18,296 nucleotides of DNA from Candidatus Bathyarchaeota archaeon (GCA_020344435.1 CP070826.1:42898-61193), one strand, 5' to 3'; numbered from the stretch's first letter, positions 7,043 through 15,040 are shown. Notes: generated by a model not told the origin, from the letters alone. Made by a program: numbers and translations.

Positions 7043-7049
7043 CTCGAGT
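7027..7049. repeat. Repeated palindrome at the trmO stop codon
   Basis: TGACTCGAGTCA at 7027-7038 is a perfect 12-bp palindrome, and TGACTCGAGT recurs directly at 7040-7049. Together they give ACTCGAGTCA-A-TGACTCGAGT, an inverted repeat with a one-base centre. The second copy begins with the trmO stop codon. It may act as a protein-binding site or an RNA hairpin at the end of the message; the role is unknown. Confidence 0.6.
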
Positions 7050-7228
7050 GAATCCATACTCCGTTGATGCATTCAAGAAGTGGCAAGAAAGCGTTTCTTA
7101 GTATGATTTGAAGAAAAGCAGTGTAAGAATCTGAGGGAAAGCCTTCTGGTCGTTTTGCAGATTTACCGAGGTCTCTAATCCTTTGCGCTCATTGAGCATT
7201 CAAGGCTTCTTGTTCCATCGGCTGTAGG

Positions 7229-7424
7229 TTCCCTCTGGATTCTCTCTGAAGAAGTTTCCTTTTTCTCTCTCTAACCCCGCTCTTTCAGGTCTCTTCTCTG
7301 TCCTTTTGCAGTCCCTCTAGGAGCTAGAGGGAGAACTCCGACAAAAACGATGATTAGAGTGTCATCCTCCTCACTGCAAGGAGAATCGGAATTCAGAGAG
7401 AATTTGGACAGAATCTGGAGGGAA
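7229..7424. repeat. Degenerate long inverted repeat in the 7043-7523 gene-free stretch
   Basis: The left arm (7229-7320) is pyrimidine-rich and the right arm (7324-7424) purine-rich, with matching blocks in the same order. TTCCCTCTGGATTCT at 7229-7243 pairs with 7410-7424 at 13 of 15 positions. ATTCTCTCTGAA at 7239-7250 pairs perfectly with 7392-7403. TCCTTTTGCAGT at 7301-7312 pairs with ACTGCAAGGA at 7373-7382 allowing a 2-base gap. TCCCTCTAG at 7312-7320 pairs perfectly with CTAGAGGGA at 7324-7332 around a GAG loop. It could be a decayed miniature inverted-repeat element or a structured RNA. Elsewhere between 7050 and 7523 I see no convincing gene; short frames such as 7098-7199 (-) lack support. 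Confidence 0.5.
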
Positions 7425-7523
7425 AACGGAGAGAATCTAGAGAAGAGAAAGACAGAAACGCGCATGCAGAAAGCCCAGAATGTCAGACAACTCCGTGTAC
7501 ATACCATTAGAAAATTGGAGGAT

Positions 7524-7841
7524 CTATTCTCGTCTCTCGACGGTTATTGTACATCGGGTGGCAAGGGCAGCGATTGCCCCAAGAGCCGCTAACCATGGAG
7601 CCAAGATTACTCCCACAACACCAACAGTCACAGGCATTTCCAAGAGTGTCTTTCCCGCCTCATCCGTTATGATTATCCTCCTTACGTTCCCCTCATGGAG
7701 CAGCTCCTTCACGCTCTTCACAAGGTTGTCAGCTGAGACAGAGAACTCTTCCCTCAAAACCTCGCCCGCCTGAGTTCCGCATGATGGACAGTACCTCGCG
7801 GACTCGGGCAGCTCTTTCCCACACTTTCCACAAAAGGCCAA
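7524..7841 (-). CDS. Zinc-ribbon protein with DUF4342-like domain
   Basis: The product has 105 residues. An N-terminal zinc ribbon has Cys4, Cys7, Cys18 and Cys21. It is followed by SADNLVKSVKELLHEGNVRR and IIITDEAGKTLLEMPVTVGV, then an alanine-rich hydrophobic segment (APWLAALGAIAALA) and the closing strand TITVERRE. The second part resembles DUF4342, a small domain of unknown function, found here fused to a zinc ribbon. The hydrophobic segment may be a membrane anchor or hairpin. The start is TTG at 7841, decided by a strong GGAGG Shine-Dalgarno 7 bases upstream. It lies 31 bases after the stop of the four-helix membrane protein gene, so the two probably form an operon. Confidence 0.85.
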   Translation of the reverse strand: MAFCGKCGKELPESARYCPSCGTQAGEVLREEFSVSADNLVKSVKELLHEGNVRRIIITDEAGKTLLEMPVTVGVVGVILAPWLAALGAIAALATRCTITVERRE

Positions 7842-7872
7842 TATCGCGCCTCCTCTGCGCCTCTTATTATAA

Positions 7873-8337
7873 TCATCTGAACAATAACTTCACAAGACTG
7901 CTGACAATTATCATCAAGCCAATACAAGCAACAAGCCCCGCTAGGAAATCGAACCAGCGAATTTCTCCTGCCGCCAACATGGTTAGGAAGAGGCCAGAGC
8001 CGAGCCAGAAGACTATTCCTGAAAGCGTTCCACTCTTTCTGTCCAACGACTCTCCTAGGACAAATCTCAAGGCCAAGATTACAATGTGAAAAATGCCGAA
8101 GGTCAGACAGAACTGTGAAGCCGCAGTGTAGACCACGGGGTGAGTATGCGCTGGAGCAGGCAGAATTATGTGCTCGGTGACATTTGCGAGATGAAAGCTC
8201 TTGAAGAAGTCGATGACTTCGTTCCAGAGGTCTGGAGTAATTATCCAGATGACGCCCACAAGCACTAAGAAGAAGCCAAGGGAGACTATGGCAAGCCAAT
8301 CCCTACTCTCCAAATGTCGTTCTCCAGTTTGAGTCAT
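7873..8337 (-). CDS. Four-helix membrane protein of unknown function
   Basis: The product has 154 residues and four predicted membrane helices at roughly 14-33, 66-92, 103-122 and 127-150. A polar loop with histidines (FHLANVTEHIILPAPAHTHP) lies between helices one and two. I do not recognise the family beyond archaeal hypothetical membrane protein. It is first in a two-gene operon with the zinc-ribbon/DUF4342 protein and is divergent from the radical SAM gene. An AT-rich box (ATCTTTTAAGAT-like, about 8376-8388 on this strand) lies about 43 bases upstream of the ATG. Confidence 0.8.
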   Translation of the reverse strand: MTQTGERHLESRDWLAIVSLGFFLVLVGVIWIITPDLWNEVIDFFKSFHLANVTEHIILPAPAHTHPVVYTAASQFCLTFGIFHIVILALRFVLGESLDRKSGTLSGIVFWLGSGLFLTMLAAGEIRWFDFLAGLVACIGLMIIVSSLVKLLFR

Positions 8338-8375
8338 GAGTGACGCGCCAACAGAATACGAGGTTAACGAGGCTA

Positions 8376-8388
8376 TCTTAAAAGATTT
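8376..8388. promoter_or_regulatory. AT-rich promoter box between divergent genes
   Basis: ATCTTAAAAGAT, with 5-bp inverted arms, is the only good TATA-like element in the 115-base gap. It is well placed for the minus-strand membrane protein (about 43 bases from its start) and could also serve the plus-strand radical SAM gene through a leader of about 45 bases. Confidence 0.4.
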
Positions 8389-8452
8389 GCTACACCATCA
8401 TCAGCACTCTTAAGAGGCGCGCGTGCACTAAGTAGCTGAGGCAGAAGATAGC

Positions 8453-9877
8453 ATGAGAATTCTTTTCGTGGAACCGCCTAAGGACTACTGGTTTGTCATG
8501 GGGGAATACCTACCCCCACCCTATGGAATCCTTCAACTTGCGGCGTATGTAGAGAACAACACAAAAGATGTAGAAATTGGAGTGCTTGATTGTAACGCAG
8601 AGCAGATGAATTGGAGAGGACTGGAGAAACATATGGAATCATTCAACCCAGATATCGTGGCCTCGAGTGCCTTGGCAACCTGCAACACATATGTCGCCGT
8701 CAGAACCTTGGAAACAGCCAAAAGAGTAAATCCGAAGGTCATAACAGTCGCTGGGGGCCAACACTTCACAGCGACAGCCCAAGAGAGCTTACAGTCATAT
8801 CCTGAAATCGACATAATCGTTCGAGGAGAAGGAGAGCAAGCATTCGTAGAGATAGTCAGAAAGGTGCAAGAGAAAACGTCTTTTTCACAGATAAGAGGTA
8901 TATCCTGTAAACATAATGAAGAAGTGCATCATAATCCAGACCATCCTCTACTTGAGAATATAGACGCCCTTCCGTATCCAGGGTATCACTTTGTAGAGGA
9001 CATAGTTCACAGATACCACTTCACAGCGATGGCGGGTCCAAAGACCCCTTACGCTCTAGTCGAGGGCTCAAGAGGTTGCCCACATAGCTGCACATTCTGC
9101 ACTCAATGGAGACACTGGCAGGGAAAATGGAGAAGAAAATCACCCAAGAGAATAGCAGACGAAATGGCGTTTTGCTTTGAAGAGTATGGGAGTAGATTCA
9201 TCTGGCTAACTGATGACAACTTCGGCCTCGGCAAGTATGCGAGCCTCCTCGCGGAGGAGATTATTCAAAGAGGGATTTCAGAGGAGATTATGTGGTTCAT
9301 GCAGGCCAGATGCGACGACATCGTGAAAAACCGCCACCTCCTACCCAAGATGCGGAAGTCAGGCCTCCGCTGGGTTCTTCTAGGAGTTGAGAGCCCAAGT
9401 CATGCCACACTCGCAACATTCAAGAAAGACATAACACCCGACGATTCTAGAGAGGCTGTGAAGCTCTTGCAGGAGAACGATATATTTGCCCACGCGATGT
9501 TCATCATCGGAGAGCGCAAAGACACAGCCGAGTCGATAGCGAGTCTGAGAGAATTTGTGAATGATCTTGACCCAGCCTTCGCTATCTTCGCTATCCTCAC
9601 ACCGTTTCCAGGCACAAAAATCTTTGAGGAGGCCAAGCGGAATGGTTGGATAATGGACTTCAACTGGTCGCACTACGATATGGTCCATGCCATAATGCCA
9701 ACAGAGACGCTTTCAAGGGAAGAAGTGCAGAAGGAACTCTATAGGTGCTACCGAAGCTTCTTCGGCTCTTGGAGCAGAAGGCTGAAAGGAATTTTCTCCG
9801 TGAACGAAATAAAGAGAAGAGTCTACAGGTACATGGCTACTCAAGGCATCGTGGAGCAGTTCAGAAGCCTCTATTGA
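8453..9877 (+). CDS. B12-binding-domain radical SAM protein (BchE-like class B)
   Basis: The product has 474 residues. The N-terminal half is a cobalamin-binding Rossmann-type domain: MRILFVEPPK, PPYGILQLAAY, then VAGGQHFTATAQESL and VRGEGEQAF. The radical SAM core follows with the [4Fe-4S] motif RGCPHSCTFC, cysteines 209, 213 and 216. After it come WLTDDNFGLG, a strand ending WVLLGVES, and LTPFPGTKIF near the C-terminus. The His of the classical base-off motif (DxHxxG) is missing; the matching region reads LDCNAEQMNWRG. Such enzymes methylate unactivated carbon or join or cyclise substrates, including archaeal lipid-modifying members, but the substrate cannot be read here. GAGG lies about 12 bases before the ATG. 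The next gene starts 11 bases after the stop, implying co-expression. Confidence 0.9.
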   Translation: MRILFVEPPKDYWFVMGEYLPPPYGILQLAAYVENNTKDVEIGVLDCNAEQMNWRGLEKHMESFNPDIVASSALATCNTYVAVRTLETAKRVNPKVITVAGGQHFTATAQESLQSYPEIDIIVRGEGEQAFVEIVRKVQEKTSFSQIRGISCKHNEEVHHNPDHPLLENIDALPYPGYHFVEDIVHRYHFTAMAGPKTPYALVEGSRGCPHSCTFCTQWRHWQGKWRRKSPKRIADEMAFCFEEYGSRFIWLTDDNFGLGKYASLLAEEIIQRGISEEIMWFMQARCDDIVKNRHLLPKMRKSGLRWVLLGVESPSHATLATFKKDITPDDSREAVKLLQENDIFAHAMFIIGERKDTAESIASLREFVNDLDPAFAIFAILTPFPGTKIFEEAKRNGWIMDFNWSHYDMVHAIMPTETLSREEVQKELYRCYRSFFGSWSRRLKGIFSVNEIKRRVYRYMATQGIVEQFRSLY

Positions 9878-9888
9878 GTAGTGGTTTC

Positions 9889-10644
9889 ATGCCTCAGACT
9901 CTGCTTCGCAGTCCTCTTCTGATGTTCATGATAGGTGTCTCATACTTCAGCCTCTTCATTGCTGTGATGCTCACATTCAATCCCCCACTCAGACAAGAGG
10001 GCCATTTGTGGCGAAAACCGATGATTGGCGCAATCTTCGGGCTCATCTGTTTGCTGGGAGTCGCCGCGGTCTTCTTCCCAAAGAAGTCTTCTGCTATGCT
10101 TCGGTTAGCGAGTGGTGATGGAGGCAGGGATTTGAGCATCGGAGATCGTAATTCTCACGGAGATTATCCAGCTCTGCAGGGACATCACCCTGACTGTATA
10201 GGATTTTCCGCTCACGTGATTCAGATAGGCGACAAAATATTGTGTGCGGCGTGCACAGGCTTGCTTCTAGGAGCAATTATGACCTTGGCTGGGACGGTTC
10301 TCTATTTCTACGGTGATTTGAATATAGCTCAGAACAGCTCTCTAGCAGTCTTCGTTGGAACTGTGGGGGTTGGATTGGGCCTGTTCCAGCTTAAATTCAG
10401 AAGTTTTCTCCGTCTCCTGTTGAACATATTGTTCGTTTTGAGCAGCTTTTCAATCCTCATTGGGATAGACGCGCTAACTCAGAGTCTATCTATTGATCTG
10501 TTTCTGGTGGTTATGATTATTTTTTGGCTCTTCACGCGGATATTATTGTCGGAGTGGGATCACTGGAATATCTGCTACACGTGTAGAAGCCCTTGCGAAA
10601 TCCGTGAGAAAAGAATAGGTCAGTATCTACGGCTCAACCCATAG
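9889..10644 (+). CDS. Six-helix membrane protein with cytosolic-type cysteine motifs (DUF2085-like)
   Basis: The product has 251 residues from ATG 9889. The frame stays open further upstream only by overlapping the radical SAM gene in a different frame, so I reject that extension. Predicted helices lie at about 9-29, 44-63, 121-141, 149-168, 174-194 and 202-220. The segment with HHPDC (Cys103), then CAACTGLLLG (Cys119, Cys122) resembles the CARCTGIYLG motif of DUF2085 membrane proteins. The tail WNICYTCRSPCE adds Cys229, Cys232 and Cys236. Six cysteines plus His99/His100 could bind metal or a cluster. It is tightly coupled to the radical SAM gene. Its last 25 bases overlap the end of a convergent zinc-ribbon gene. 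Confidence 0.8.
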   Translation: MPQTLLRSPLLMFMIGVSYFSLFIAVMLTFNPPLRQEGHLWRKPMIGAIFGLICLLGVAAVFFPKKSSAMLRLASGDGGRDLSIGDRNSHGDYPALQGHHPDCIGFSAHVIQIGDKILCAACTGLLLGAIMTLAGTVLYFYGDLNIAQNSSLAVFVGTVGVGLGLFQLKFRSFLRLLLNILFVLSSFSILIGIDALTQSLSIDLFLVVMIIFWLFTRILLSEWDHWNICYTCRSPCEIREKRIGQYLRLNP

Positions 10645-10943
10645 ACAGCGCCAATGATGATCAATATTCCAAACATGATTATCGCAAAAGGCCAAACTGA
10701 AATCTCTTTAGGGATTATGTCTGCTTGCTGAAGAACCCATACTCCGCCCCAAAGAATGATTATTACGCCAATGGCAAGACCTACAATAGTGCCTCCTCTA
10801 GGAATCCCAAAACACTCTTCTTCATGTCTGCGACGCTCGCGTCTCTCAGTTGGAAGAGTTTCAGCATACAGGGACGCCCCGCATTGAGTGCAGATCTTAC
10901 TGTCATCTGCGTTTTTCGCTCCGCATTTTGTGCAATAAACCAT
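10620..10943 (-). CDS. Zinc-ribbon membrane protein
   Basis: The product has 107 residues. An N-terminal zinc ribbon has Cys4, Cys7, Cys18 and Cys21. A charged linker (TERRERRRHEEE) and two membrane helices at about 51-70 and 82-101 follow. The function is unknown; such short zinc-ribbon anchors are common in archaea and often assumed to be regulatory or scaffolding. It starts at ATG 10943. A T-rich TATA-like box (reading CTTAAAAACA on this strand, near 10984-10993) is about 45 bases upstream. The 3' end overlaps the convergent membrane protein gene by 25 bases. Confidence 0.88.
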   Translation of the reverse strand: MVYCTKCGAKNADDSKICTQCGASLYAETLPTERRERRRHEEECFGIPRGGTIVGLAIGVIIILWGGVWVLQQADIIPKEISVWPFAIIMFGILIIIGAVYGLSRRY

Positions 10944-11011
10944 TTTAGTATCCCCTGTGCCTCAAATCGTTTTGTGAGGAATGTTTTTAAGGTTTTTGGT
11001 GGATGGAAACG

Positions 11012-11146
11012 TCAGCCCCACCATTTTTCAGGTGCTCTCTCAGGCTTCGTCTTTCTCTTCGCCCTTTCAGTTTTGGGAACCCCGCATTTCGGACAGAACA
11101 CATCTTCAACTTTCAATTCAGCTCCGCAATTCCTGCAGTACGGCAA
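11012..11146 (-). CDS. 44-residue zinc-ribbon protein
   Basis: A short frame encodes MPYCRNCGAELKVEDVFCPK followed by CGVPKTERAKRK and ends EKWWG. Cys4, Cys7, Cys18 and Cys21 form a complete zinc ribbon and the remainder is basic. The start is TTG at 11146; an in-frame stop lies directly before it. GAGGTG sits about 6 bases upstream as a Shine-Dalgarno, and a TATA box lies about 37 bases upstream. The presence of ribosome site, promoter and four perfectly spaced cysteines in so short a frame argues that it is real. Function is unknown; nucleic-acid or protein binding is possible. Confidence 0.75.
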   Translation of the reverse strand: MPYCRNCGAELKVEDVFCPKCGVPKTERAKRKTKPERAPEKWWG

Positions 11147-11182
11147 TCATGGCACCTCTGGAGTATTACTCACATCTTTGAG

Positions 11183-11192
11183 GTATAAAGCG
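11183..11192 (-). promoter_or_regulatory. TATA promoter of the 44-residue zinc-ribbon gene
   Basis: On the minus strand this reads CGCTTTATAC, identical to the box before the nitrilase gene at 17186. It is about 37 bases before the TTG start and lies in the gap after the winged-helix gene, so the small gene can be transcribed independently. Confidence 0.55.
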
Positions 11193-11207
11193 ATTTCGCA
11201 GGTGGAG

Positions 11208-11468
11208 TTATGTCAATCTCTGCTGTCCTACACCAGTCAGTTCCCAACGAAAAGGCTTCTTTCCTCTGCGTACGAGTATATTCTCAGCTTCGAGAAGACG
11301 AATGTGGTGTAGAGTTGCTGCGTAGCTTAACTTAGCATCTTGTGCAATGGCTCTGGCGCTTGGTGTATTCTTTTCAAGCTGCAGAATGATCTGGGTTCTG
11401 GCGATTAGACCTGGTCGAATGTTTCTTTTCAGCGACAAGAAGGCCTTTGGATGGTAGGCTCTTCTCAA
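11208..11468 (-). CDS. Small winged-helix transcription regulator
   Basis: The product has 86 residues. After a basic N-terminus, RPGLIARTQIILQLEK begins a winged helix. The recognition region is ARAIAQDAKLSYAATLHHIR and LLEAENIL, and the wing is VRRGKKPFRWELTGVGQQRL. The pattern resembles small archaeal ArsR/MarR-like regulators without visible metal-binding cysteines. The start is TTG 11468 with GGGGAC about 6 bases upstream; no ATG is available. A TATA box (GCGCTTTTATAGA) lies about 31 bases upstream, just after the PolD stop, so the gene is transcribed separately. The target is unknown. Confidence 0.85.
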   Translation of the reverse strand: MRRAYHPKAFLSLKRNIRPGLIARTQIILQLEKNTPSARAIAQDAKLSYAATLHHIRLLEAENILVRRGKKPFRWELTGVGQQRLT

Positions 11469-11498
11469 CGGAGTCCCCAGAGATAATTCGAAATTCGT

Positions 11499-11510
11499 CT
11501 ATAAAAGCGC
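11499..11510 (-). promoter_or_regulatory. TATA promoter of the winged-helix gene next to PolD
   Basis: The minus strand reads GCGCTTTTATAG about 31 bases before the TTG start at 11468. The box lies in the 45-base gap between the two genes, a few bases beyond the PolD stop. Confidence 0.55.
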
Positions 11511-11513
11511 ATG

Positions 11514-14500
11514 TCAGGCCATGAAATCTCCTAGGCTTATCTGCTTCGGTTTGTCTCCTTCAAAGAGCGAACGAATCTCATCTTCCACCAGCAGAAGCCG
11601 TTGAGCATAGTAACTAGGAAGCTCATACCTCCTCACAAGCTTACGGGCTACATCCAAATACTTCTCGATTCCACCGCGATGCACTGTGAAAAGCAAGGCT
11701 CCATCGCATCTTGGACACTTTCCCTGCAGGGGGAGTCTCCTGAACCGTCTGTTGCAGTTTTTGCATCGGAAGTTTTGGGTTGCAAACGCTCGCAGATTGC
11801 CCATTATGTCTCGGATGAAGTGAGTAGTGAGAACCTTTAGAGCAACTGTGTTTGCATCGACGGCGTCGATCTTCTCTGACAATGTGAGTTGGCTATTCAA
11901 CTTCTCGGTCATCCGCCGCAATTTCTTGTACGTGCTTTCACGATTACCCATATTCACATCTGAGACAGGAACTGTGTAGTTGAAGCCTTCAAATTGTGCT
12001 TCAGTGTTCAGTCTATGTTCGACCAAGTCTATGAGCTCTCTGACACTCCGTGATGACACCCCCTGCTTGGCCTTCTCGTAGAACTCCACAGGATAGGCTG
12101 AGGCAACATCAACCTCGTGAGCCTGCCGCTGTACCTCACGGGGATTAACAATAGGAATAATGAAAAGCGGTGCATCCATTATCCCACCGGTTTGAGCTGG
12201 TAGATAGGCCCTAGAGAAGTTCAACACTGTGTCTAAAGCAAGCATCAAGGCGTCCTCATCGCCATCGCAATCCCTGCGTTTCGCCGAATGCCACAAGGGA
12301 TGAGCATAACAAACATTCATAGGTGTAAAGCCTATAATTCGACCTACGATACCGACAGAGGTATGGGGCGCCAAACCCACAACGAGGTGTCCAGCCAAAT
12401 CTTCAACGCCATTAACATTATAGAGTGGAGGAAGCTCGTACACCTTCCTGAGAAGCTCATCCAGGAAAGTCGCAACGCGAATGAAATATCCAGCACATTC
12501 TGTTGGGATAATAACGTCCTGCACTTTCAGCTCACATATCTGATCAGAAGTGGTAAGTGTATCTCCGTCACAATCATGAGAATAGCCCAGTCGCTTGAGC
12601 TTCTCCACAGAAACATCGATTTCCTTCGCCTTGAAATGTGTCAACGGAGCGTTTGTGGTGTCAAATCGAATCGTTCCATCCTTGAAGACGGATAGATCAT
12701 ATCTTGCTCGAAGTATCCCTTTCTCAATGATCTCAGGGGTCTTCGTTTCGTTCATCAAACCCCTTACGCCCTTCACAAAGTCAGGAGCAGTGAAGTTCAG
12801 ATGCGAGCACGCTTCATCCACAGATGCCTTAAGATTCACCGATCTTTTATTGTAGCTTCTGGCAGCAATTCTGCAGACTGGACAGAAACTCTGCTCTGAG
12901 ATTCTTCCACACTTAGGGCAAGATCTCTCAAGAACAGTCTCCGTCTTACATCTCTGACACCAGATCTTGGACGTTACCTCGAGGCATTCTGGGCATCGCC
13001 GCCTCACAAGTTCAATATCAATCACGCCCTCTTTAGCTGCTTTTACAAGATCACGCCTAGAACCGCCGGCCATACCAGTTGGAAAGAGAGCGTGAACCAT
13101 TGGTCTCATCTCTCGTCGCTTAGCTTTTTCAGGGCGCCCCATCCGAGCGCCTACAAACGTGGGAGCTTTCTCTCTAACTGATATGCCTGATATCCGTTTG
13201 ATATTTTGAAGCACTGACTCTTCTTCATCGATTTCTTGCTCAGAAGCCTTCAGTCCCAAGCACGATTTGAAGACATGTGCATCGCCATCCTCGATTCTAA
13301 TGTTGTTTTTCACTATTCTGTGTGGTATGCAGACTCTCTCAAGTACTCGCTTAGTCGATTCTTCCACTATGCCAGAGATATCAGTGGATTCTCTGTTCTC
13401 AATCTGGGTTTCAGAGTTCAATACCCAATCTCTCAACTCCCGTAACTCCTCAGGAGAAATGGCGGACCAGAAGTAGTTGAAGAATGGGTGCAGAGGCACG
13501 TTGAGAGTTAAGGCTAGTGAAATCGCCTCTTCAGCAGTCGGTCTCTTTTCATAGGGATTCCTCAGAATCTCCTCCAGAGATCTTTCAGACATCTTCGCGG
13601 CAGCGGCGACCTTCTCCAAATCGCCATTAAATCTGTTTCTTATTGCTGCGCGAAGCTCTTCGCACCACCACTCCTCCGTCAACCCTGATTGGAGGAGGGC
13701 TTTGTTGTTGTACAAAAAGTCGCCGAAGCCTATCAGAATATCACCCAGAAACAGAATTCTATCAACCACGTTTTTTATCTCCTCCAAGTTCTGCGCCGAA
13801 GCACGTACAACTGATCCGTCCCTTAGACGGACTATGGGTGGCTCTATGGTGTCCACGGGGAGTGCTACCCCCGCCTTTCCAGGACCTTCAAGGCGCAACT
13901 GGGTGCCCGCAGCCAAGAAGCCCTGAAGAATCATCATGGTCGCTGGGTGTAGACCTACTGCGGCGAGACCTGTGTTGCGAGCTCTTCCGTAGCGAAGCCT
14001 GAAGCCACCACGCCTTGAAGGGAATGAGAAGATTGGACGACCCGCGATGACATCCTCCATGAACCCTACAGTCTTCTTTTCTTTAATTTCCCTCACATTC
14101 TTCAGCCAGTCCCATCCTTCGATTCCTAGCTTCTCTATTATCGTCCAGACCTTCGCGGAACGCCCGATAACACCATCGTTCACGACGAGAAGGGCGCCAC
14201 CTCTCACTCTGTTTGTTTCGACGCGTGGTAGATTGCGGAACGATGAGACTTCAACTGGATTTGACTGAACGCCAGTGACTTCCACTGGAATAGACTGAAT
14301 AGCCTTTCTCAGTTCTTCGTCAGAGATATGATACTGAAACCGTGATACTGTTCTTTCATAAAGCCGCACCTCTTCAACAAATCTTCCGATCTCCTCTGGT
14401 GTTGGCTTGTAACGATTCAGCGCCAACAACCGACGGACAGAATCACCGATTACCAAGGTTAGGGCTTGTTCTGTACCGCCTGCTGCGCGTATCGGACCAG

Positions 14501-14915
14501 CATAATATATTGCCAAATACCTAGTTCGATCAATGTTATTCTTTATGGCTACTCTAGCTACGCCCTGTAGGGGGGCGGCGGTAATCCCTTCCGTTAGTAT
14601 AGCCAAGGCGGTTCTAATCGCCTGCTCAGCGGCTTCAGGAGCCTCCATATGCTCGAATTTCCCGTAAACAATATCTTCTGCTATCTTGAATGCAAGTTCC
14701 TCTCTCGGTAGCTTCTGGCTCAGCGCTCTTATGGCCTCGGCAACATGTGGAGGCCCAACTAATCCTTGTACGAGTTCAGCCAAGTCCTTCGCCACCTTAG
14801 GCTCTGGACCAGAATCTGGATCCAATCCCTTCTTCCTAGCCTTGCTCGCGACTCCGTATATCTCTGCTAACTTACCCTCTAGATCGAGAAGGTAGCTCCT
14901 GTACTCTTCACTCAT
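11514..14915 (-). CDS. polC: DNA polymerase D (family D, pol II) large catalytic subunit DP2
   Basis: The product has 1133 residues from ATG 14915; an in-frame TTG at 14927 would add four. DP2 is the polymerising chain of the archaeal replicative PolD, partner of the exonuclease subunit DP1, which is not in this window. The catalytic motif DCDGDED lies near residues 882-888, in HSAKRRDCDGDEDALMLALD, within the two-barrel RNA-polymerase-like core. An eight-cysteine zinc region (CPECLEV, CQRCK, CPKCG, CPVC) lies near 640-685 and a second zinc ribbon (CKNC, CPRC) near 1050-1080. The C-terminus KQISLGDFMA is a PCNA-interacting (PIP) box, Q-x-x-L-x-x-F. No intein is inserted. It follows GGGP synthase on the same strand after about 125 bases. 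Confidence 0.97.
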   Translation of the reverse strand: MSEEYRSYLLDLEGKLAEIYGVASKARKKGLDPDSGPEPKVAKDLAELVQGLVGPPHVAEAIRALSQKLPREELAFKIAEDIVYGKFEHMEAPEAAEQAIRTALAILTEGITAAPLQGVARVAIKNNIDRTRYLAIYYAGPIRAAGGTEQALTLVIGDSVRRLLALNRYKPTPEEIGRFVEEVRLYERTVSRFQYHISDEELRKAIQSIPVEVTGVQSNPVEVSSFRNLPRVETNRVRGGALLVVNDGVIGRSAKVWTIIEKLGIEGWDWLKNVREIKEKKTVGFMEDVIAGRPIFSFPSRRGGFRLRYGRARNTGLAAVGLHPATMMILQGFLAAGTQLRLEGPGKAGVALPVDTIEPPIVRLRDGSVVRASAQNLEEIKNVVDRILFLGDILIGFGDFLYNNKALLQSGLTEEWWCEELRAAIRNRFNGDLEKVAAAAKMSERSLEEILRNPYEKRPTAEEAISLALTLNVPLHPFFNYFWSAISPEELRELRDWVLNSETQIENRESTDISGIVEESTKRVLERVCIPHRIVKNNIRIEDGDAHVFKSCLGLKASEQEIDEEESVLQNIKRISGISVREKAPTFVGARMGRPEKAKRREMRPMVHALFPTGMAGGSRRDLVKAAKEGVIDIELVRRRCPECLEVTSKIWCQRCKTETVLERSCPKCGRISEQSFCPVCRIAARSYNKRSVNLKASVDEACSHLNFTAPDFVKGVRGLMNETKTPEIIEKGILRARYDLSVFKDGTIRFDTTNAPLTHFKAKEIDVSVEKLKRLGYSHDCDGDTLTTSDQICELKVQDVIIPTECAGYFIRVATFLDELLRKVYELPPLYNVNGVEDLAGHLVVGLAPHTSVGIVGRIIGFTPMNVCYAHPLWHSAKRRDCDGDEDALMLALDTVLNFSRAYLPAQTGGIMDAPLFIIPIVNPREVQRQAHEVDVASAYPVEFYEKAKQGVSSRSVRELIDLVEHRLNTEAQFEGFNYTVPVSDVNMGNRESTYKKLRRMTEKLNSQLTLSEKIDAVDANTVALKVLTTHFIRDIMGNLRAFATQNFRCKNCNRRFRRLPLQGKCPRCDGALLFTVHRGGIEKYLDVARKLVRRYELPSYYAQRLLLVEDEIRSLFEGDKPKQISLGDFMA

Positions 14916-15040
14916 CCTGACGCCCAAAATGTTCTTCTCATGTACCAGTCTATGAAGTGAGTTTTCAGCTTTTCCGACACGAACAAATCAAAAGGGAGAC
15001 TGTGGTTGGCAAAGCATTCTCAAGCCTCATAATGTTCAGG

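Noticed and set aside
7098..7199. 33-residue minus-strand frame (MLNERKGLETSVN...)
   Set aside because: No ribosome site, promoter or recognisable domain; length is within chance expectation.
7350..7592. 80-residue plus-strand frame rich in Glu, Arg and Lys
   Set aside because: Its composition follows from the purine-rich arm of the inverted repeat, and it runs antisense into the well-supported zinc-ribbon gene.
9745..9888. Upstream extension of the six-helix membrane protein by 48 residues
   Set aside because: It overlaps the radical SAM gene out of frame, gives a charged sequence unlike the membrane protein, and a good ATG lies at 9889.
13643..14002. 119-residue frame antisense to PolD large subunit
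   Set aside because: Shadow of a fully supported polymerase gene; composition dominated by Pro/Ser from the complement of the coding strand.
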